Shown here: piece by piece, positions 57,352-64,000 of the stretch
Layout of the letters: each line of letters starts with the position of its first letter
How positions within the stretch are numbered: the first letter of the stretch is position 1
NCBI GenBank assembly: GCA_019155185.1
Contig: CM032802.1
Span: forward strand, 1,315,001 to 1,379,000
Direction: 5' to 3'
DNA from: Beaufortia kweichowensis
Taxonomy: Eukaryota > Chordata > Actinopteri > Cypriniformes > Gastromyzontidae
DNA: 64,000 nt
The notes under the pieces: model-generated
Database searches by the model: none
What the model saw: only the letters and a program-made list of their open reading frames with translations
What the model was told of the DNA's origin: nothing
Program-made: the position numbers and the translations under genes

Positions 57352-60209
57352 GTTCCAAAGCATTTTAAAACAGGCGAATGAAGTTAAGAGCTAATGAAAA
57401 GATAATTTATTATGTTTGAATGGTTTTACAGCGACCTCTTTCTCTGACAAACAGAACGGAAAGTTTCTCACCCAGAACTGGGCAGAGAAGTTTTTATCGA
57501 GGTGTGGGAAATGAGAGACAACAAGGTGCCAAAACATACTTTACTCATCATTGTTACGATGCTCATCAGAACTGCAGCAGGTGCGCAGGACGTCTCTACT
57601 GCTGACCTGATGCTCGATGTGTCTGACAAAAATTCATTAGAGAAATACAAAAGTTAGTAAAGCGTTACTCATACACTTTATTTTTACATAGTAAAAGGCA
57701 GAGGTAGAAGTTTCACAGCTCTTAGAAACAAAATATGAATTTATATATAAATTACAAAGCTCTAAGCTGTTGTTAAAATGATCAAAGTCTAGATGTTCTA
57801 ACACAAATATAAATGTGGCATCTTCATTGCGACAGCTTCATTAAGCTATCCTTAAAGGGGGTCACATCATGCATTTTTAATCATTTTATTTTTTCCCTGT
57901 TTATGTTGACCAAGTTTTTGGCATCAAAACAGTCATTTAGTTTTTCTTGCCTTGCAATTAAATAGGACATTTGTGTTTTGCCTTTAAGATGTCTATGTAA
58001 ATTAATAACAGCTTAAGTTCTTGACTTCTTAAGTGTCTCATCTTATGTAGTCCATCTCATTTTTGCTTCACTACACGTCTGTCTGGTTCCAGCTTTAGAT
58101 ATTTCAGACTGTTTGATCTTTTTTGTTTGTAATTCTGCATATAGTGAAAAAACAAAAAACACAGCCTGTCTTGCATGTTTCTCTTTGTGTTTTTATCAGG
58201 TCCCAAAGAGATGAAGTGGCTTTGAATGAAGATTCTGAGGGCTGAGCGTTGATGTTTGGAGGCCTCACGAGACTCTGCAATCTTCTATAACGTCTCACGA
58301 CAAGCCCAGGCAGCCTTGATTTAGCAGCCGTCGAACAGCGCAGAGTTAAAACGAGACAGACAGACGGCAAGAGAGCGACAGATATGAGACGTACGTTGGC
58401 AGGAACAAGGACAGCACACGACAGCCATCAAGGAGACAAGAGAAGTTTTCAGAGAGAGTCTTGTCAGAAAATAGTTGAGTCATCTGTCTGTTGTCAGAGC
58501 CGCGCTCACCGATGGAAATTGCACCATGGAGAGGTAACTGTGGTCAAAGATTGTCTGGATAATTATTCTGCCAAGGACAAGCAAACATCTACCATCTCAG
58601 GGGTTTACATCATTTAAAGTATTCTAATGCCTAGAGGCAAGAACTTCAGATGATTTAAGAAGTGAAGTTTGATGTCTTTTTCTTACCTTTGATCGTGGTG
58701 CACGTATATAACTTTAACTTTATAGTTATACTGAGTTAGATTTGACTTTTGAACTTTGACAAGTGAATATTGTAAGTTCTTGTGCTGATTTCTTCATCAA
58801 CAGTATGTGTTGCATAAACCACATAATATTTTTTCCTTTAAAAATATATTAATATAATGTATGTAAATTGTGTCAGTGTGAAGAGTTTAAAAACAATATG
58901 TGAAGCTCATATTTTTGCACTTGATCAACAGGAGTTTGAGGACCGGGTGACATCATTGCTGTTTTAAACCTCTGATTGCTTTTTTATTAACCCAACACAC
59001 ATCAGTCTCTCTTCATTTGATCAACACAGATCATGTAAAATGAATCATGTCAAGTTATACTTTATCTCCGTCTGTGAGCTCTTACTCTGACCTCTGGAGG
59101 CATGGAGGTCTCATAACAGCATCAGTGAGCTGAGAAAGAGGCAAAGAGAACTTTGGCTTCATTAAAGATGAAATAGAGAACACAAACATCCACTGATTCA
59201 TACAAAGGGCTTGTGTATGCAGTCGTGTCAAACTGCAGGTCTGAATGGATTTCTGAAGGTGGATCTGTCTGTCCATTAACAGCCAATTATGATCACTGTG
59301 TGTTTTTACGTAAGTACCTCATCAAAGAGCCACAGACAAAAAATAATGAAAGAACAAAAAGGAGTTTAGGGTAAAAGTTCTTGGGAATTATTAAATATCA
59401 AAGCGCTGGCACTTTCTTATGTTTTCATTGCATTAACTTTAAAATAGCTGTTTTGCTGTGGGTTTATTTAAACATCCTAAATGATGTCAGACGAAAAAGA
59501 CATTTATAACATTTTGATGACAGATGACAAAGACATTTATGTGCATGCATATTCCTATGTCTTTTTGTCTTATGACTATCCCTTTATTAGTGGACATACA
59601 CCCATAAAACAATATCCACACACACACACAGTGAGTGTATCTGAGTTTAGTTTGATGTGACTTTGAAGCAAAGCTCAGAGGAGATGTCGTCCCTTGAGCT
59701 TTCCAGCTGTTTCCATCTGTATTCAGAGCAAACACACACCACATTCACAGCAGCGTAATGCAGAGAACTTTCTGCACATTTACTTTACTCTCCTAACTTT
59801 CCTTCCTGTCTCTATATACTTTGTGTCTGTAAAGAAATCTCTTCAATAAAACACTGACTTTTTTCAGCATGCATTTACATTCTGTCATGAACCTAATGCT
59901 TTAATTTTTGTCTCTTGAGTTATATCAGATGTATCACTACGGTTACTCTTTCTCTTTTTGAGGTAGGCTAGTATTTAAAATAAGGCCTCAGTCTTGTAAG
60001 TTCCTGCAAAAAGCAAACTAGACTGGACAGAGAATATCGGATTAAACAAGCAACTTCATTTATTTTGAGATTGGTGAGGCCGAGGAGAGATGAGAGAGAG
60101 AGAGACACTGCCCATTTCTGTTACAAATGAGGAAATAAACTGGGGGTTTCAGATCCATGTTTAATAAAGGTAGAACTTTCAGATGGTGTTTACTGCCAAA
60201 TTTGCACTT

Positions 60210-60210
<1 letters not shown>

Positions 60211-60250
<40 letters not shown>
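60211..60250. repeat. (GA)n microsatellite
   Basis: About 20 GA units. Confidence 0.95.
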
Positions 60251-60255
<5 letters not shown>

Positions 60256-63200
60256 CACCTGGACACCTGTAAAATGATGCTACACTGGCAGATCTCTGTG
60301 TCAGCTCTGTACTACCCTATACTGGGCATTTTTCTTTGTTAGTTTTAAAAAAAGACAACAGAAAACATTTTATATTATTTAGTATTTATTTTGTTTCATG
60401 TTTCATTAAGAAGCTTTGTTGAGTTAATTATCTCAGAAATAGAAGTGTTGTTACAATTTTCATCTATAGTTTTAGCATATTAAGCAGTTACATTCTGACC
60501 CTTGTGTGACAAAGCAAAAAATAACTAACAAAGAACAACCTTTGGTGTACAAGCTTTTTTATTTTTAAACAACCAAACAAACTTTCTCATCCAGCTGTAA
60601 CAATGTATGATCATATCTAATTATTCTCCATGTCAGAACAGATACATGGGTTCAGTGGGCAATTAAAATTTCACTCATTATCAGAGGCCACAGAAGAGCA
60701 GATGTACCTCTGAAGAAGTAATGAGGTATGAAAAGACATGAAATAATCTTCTCTTTGACCTTTGTGAGTACATTTTTTAAAATAGCGCTTTGCTTTGATG
60801 TTTTAGAGCTGATAAAGACCACATACACACGCTTTGAACTTTTGATGTGCTTCTCATTGATAAAAATATAATCTGTTCATGTTTTCATCTTATCCTGGAC
60901 CACGACAAAAATGAAATTTGTCAAATTTAAATCCACAGACATTGAGACATGGGTGCTCGTAGGGGAGAGATGGGTTTGAATCTTTCATGTCTCTACTTCT
61001 CTACATTTATAGGAAAAAGCTATGTCATTTTGTTGTTTTTATTGTGATTCTTTGACTTTTATTGTCTGTTTGGGGTTACTCACTAATAAGGGCGACCAGC
61101 ATGTGGGTTATAATGTAGACAAAAATTGTAACAATAATACAATATGGGATAATTGTTTAAAATGTCAAGCGGTATAACACACACAGAGAGACTCATTAGA
61201 TCACTGATTACTTGAAAACAGCTTGTTTTTCATTAGCTTTAGGAAAACATGAATTGCCAGCGATTCTCAAAGTGTAGAATTTAACATAAAACAGTGAGTC
61301 TGTCAAGAGGGTCTTTTGTAGACCATAAATTTTTTTTAGTAATTTTCAGCTAGCAGGTGAAAGGCTTATATGGGGAGTCTAAACTTTACTGCCATGGGAA
61401 AAGTTGCTCACTAATAAATGATATGAATTTTGACATTTATTTTGTGCTAAAGTGTACATGCATTTAGTCAGTCTTATCCTCTTGATTTGAAATGTGTTGA
61501 TTCGCGTCACTGTACATATTCTTATACATCATGTCATTTAAAATAAAAATGCAGTAGGTGTCCCTTCCATCACAGTAATGTACTGAAAATGAGAACTCTA
61601 CAGAAATTGGTGCAGTAACTTCATAAAAAAATATATACTGGAGAGGCTACGTGTGTGTTTTTGCCCAAGTATCTATGTTGCAGAACAAGTAATGAGAACA
61701 GACATTATGTGAGTGTGAAACTGTATGAAAGAGATAATGGGGGGATAAAGCATATGCAGGTTTACCAGACGCACTCAAAAATCTGCCATTATTGTGCATT
61801 TACGCTTTTAAAAAGACCAGCGAGAATCAGCATCATTGCAGGTACACAGAAAATGGCAGAAATGTAATTGGAATGTCCATTTAATAAGCCACTCCAGCTG
61901 TCTCGCATCGGATAAAAATGTTTGAGACAATTAAGAGGCAGATGGCAAAGCTGAATTTAAAGAATGCTGAATTTAATTTGCATAATGTGCTTCTCAGAGA
62001 AAATTACAAAGACAATTCTCAGAAGTTGACCTTGATGTTTTTCTTTATTTACATCCTGCATTCTTCTAAACACGAGACAGCAAGGGAATAAAAAGCAGGA
62101 TAGATCTGACACCACTATTTATTTTTCAGCATTAAAAATTGTAGAGACCAGATATTTATAACTTGACAAGAAGGGCCATTGGCATCTGTGAAGCTTAATG
62201 TCCTGCTATGTTAAAAGTGAAAGGTAGTAATACCATTAATAAATATGCTGAAGTGGTTTGACCCTGGCTTGAACCGAGTATGTTAGATACAGAGAAAATC
62301 TTGTAAAACACTGATGAGAAACAAGGCTGGTGCTGGTGAATCAACTTTGCAGATGTTTATATGTGGCATGATTTCTGCTCTTGTGTACTTATCTGTGAGA
62401 AAACCTGAAGAGGATTTCAATTATTTTCTGTTTTGGTCTTTTATATGACTTTAATAGGGTGATGGAGATAAGACAGAACCATGAGTAAGGAAAGGACCAT
62501 GAGCCAGGACCTTATATGTCACAGTCTATTGTCTTGACCTGAAGACAGTTGTAAAGCAGATGTTTTGACATTAAAGTTATTGCAGCTGAAGACTAGCAGC
62601 TGTGTATGTGATGGTACAGATTATCTTACAGCTAATAGATGCTGATGGTTTTAATAAGACCCTAGTTAAAAATGTATGTCTTGGGCGGGTAGAAAGTGAA
62701 GTAAACATCTGCCCAACAGTTTGAGATGAAACTGTTGTGACTTGACACAATATTTTTTCACACAGACTATTTCAACGTTCCCTCAGCATAAAGTTTGCAG
62801 AGTTCAGCCAGTAAGTCGCAGTTTACGGGGAGTTGCGTCATGTCTTCTTCTGATATCCCCACCTGAACACCGGGCAAAAGTAGCTGGTAATGACATCAGT
62901 TTACACTTCAGATATCATATTCGGGATATAACCTCGACCTCGACTCTATTACACCACCCTCCAGAGATGAAATCTCAAGAATCTTTATACCTCTGACCTT
63001 TTGTTAAGGAGGAAAATCACTTAATGACCCATTATGGACCAAATCATTGTTTAATTGTGGCAGAGCAAACAGACTTCTTTCACTTCATCTGAATTTTATA
63101 TCGCACCTCAAATGTTCAAGGTTTTCTTTGCTTAGGCAACAAAAAATAGACTGCCAGAGTACATTATGTCTATATACTCTGATAACTGTAGTTCAGCTTC

Positions 63201-64000
63201 AGAGGAAATGCATCTGTGGATGATGATTGTTTTCAAATACCGTGACACCTTTGGGACTTGCAATAATACTGTTTGTGATTTCTGACTTCATTTAATCTCC
63301 TTCACAACAAACAAGTGAGATGCAGACTCTGGCAGTACAGACGCAAGGCTTTTTGGAGTAAAATGAGCTAACCATAAATGTTGCCTTTCCAGGGACATAC
63401 TTAATGTTAACATAGAAATCTTTTTGTAACAAAAAAAATAATTAAAAAACATAAAACAGAGCCAAAACATTTATTATAATTCTAAAGAACAATAACTCAG
63501 ACAGATGCTACATTATGAAGTTTATAGTGCAGAAGTTTGCAGCAGTTAATTTGCAAAAAACAGAGCAATCTATGCACATATCATCATGTTAATTTTACTT
63601 TGACATCTACTGGGTTCAGGCGAGTCACGTGATCATCGTGTATAATAATGCACCGCAATTGGTGACGTCTGAACGAATCATTCATTTGAACCGGTTCTTT
63701 TAAGTCAACACCAAATCGGACTCAATCGTTTAAAACGATTCGCGTATCAAGTCAGCAATAACTCACAAGTTACTCACTCTTTACAGGTGCTCGACACAGT
63801 CACTAAACGAGCCAATATTCTAATAAGTTTATGTTCAGTATTTAGCCAATTCTTTATTAACAGCACTCCAGTTACTCCAACAGAACACTGAACTGATCCA
63901 CTGAAACGGAACATGTGTGTTCCGAACAGCATTCATCCGAGTCAAGAATCGGTATCAACAGTTCAACAACTCAAATCACCAGCTGAACGCGTTTCAGGAT

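Larger units (their letters stand above)
55441..64000. other. Region without a recognised gene
   Basis: About 8.5 kb with only short random frames. It contains a long-armed inverted repeat (56876-57110), a CCAGCTGG-type repeat (57203-57351), a short GA tract (60211-60250), a possible conserved block near 61.89-62.04 kb, and a palindrome-rich end (63.6-64 kb). It presumably lies upstream of FAM168A. Confidence 0.4.

Noticed and set aside
58104..58617. 88- and 77-codon frames at 58.1-58.6 kb
   Set aside because: No recognisable domain, splice support or codon pattern was seen. The block may be conserved non-coding DNA but is not callable as a gene.
62742..62996. 84-codon plus-strand frame
   Set aside because: No domain or family resemblance, and the composition fits chance.

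Overview
This is vertebrate nuclear DNA, most likely from a cypriniform (carp-like) teleost. It has large multi-exon genes, long AT-rich introns, very long (CT/GA)n and (CA)n microsatellites, a tRNA-derived SINE, and short TA-flanked inverted-repeat elements of the kind common in cyprinid genomes. There is no bacterial-style operon, CRISPR array or LINE/LTR polyprotein. The species assignment is inference.

Three protein-coding genes can be supported, all on the minus strand. (1) ARHGEF17 (Rho guanine-nucleotide exchange factor 17) is represented by its two 5' coding exons (17365-17890 and 12728-16299). They encode the long serine-rich N-terminal region of about 1366 residues and stop at a splice donor just before the expected DH domain. 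The DH, PH-like and beta-propeller exons were not found, so the gene should continue beyond the left end, making 1-12727 intronic. (2) P2RY6 (UDP-sensing P2Y6 receptor) is a complete single-exon coding region of 325 codons at 21357-22334. It has a clear 3' splice acceptor just upstream and a candidate non-coding first exon with a GC-box promoter near 27.1-27.2 kb. (3) FAM168A is resolved into six coding exons (34103-39412). They include a 126-nt in-frame cassette exon, and splice phases match at every junction. Its 5' end probably extends through a non-coding exon at 41434-41618 to a first exon and promoter near 55.2-55.4 kb. Its 3' UTR may run down to about 30.4 kb.

Layout from left to right: 1-12.7 kb ARHGEF17 intron with microsatellites, a nuclear-receptor half-site cluster and possible conserved non-coding blocks; 12.7-17.9 kb ARHGEF17 exons and a short intron carrying a small inverted-repeat transposon; 17.9-18.7 kb ARHGEF17 5' flank; 18.7-19.1 kb a large compound CT repeat; 19.7-21.3 kb two TA-flanked MITEs and an unassigned ORF; 21.3-27.2 kb P2RY6; 27.2-30.4 kb intergenic; 30.4-55.4 kb FAM168A; 55.4-64 kb a region without a recognisable gene, holding an inverted-repeat element and a palindrome-rich end.

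P2RY6, ARHGEF17 and FAM168A are neighbours on human 11q13.4, which supports all three calls. The relative orientation of FAM168A here differs from what I recall in human. The three genes have separate roles (nucleotide sensing, Rho activation, and a small proline/tyrosine-rich protein) and need not act together. I see no convincing novel multi-gene system. The most interesting signals are the giant CT microsatellites that form the polypyrimidine tracts of two FAM168A exons, a candidate upstream exon with a 26-codon uORF, a satellite array of TGACGTG motifs, and a tandem DR1 nuclear-receptor cluster.
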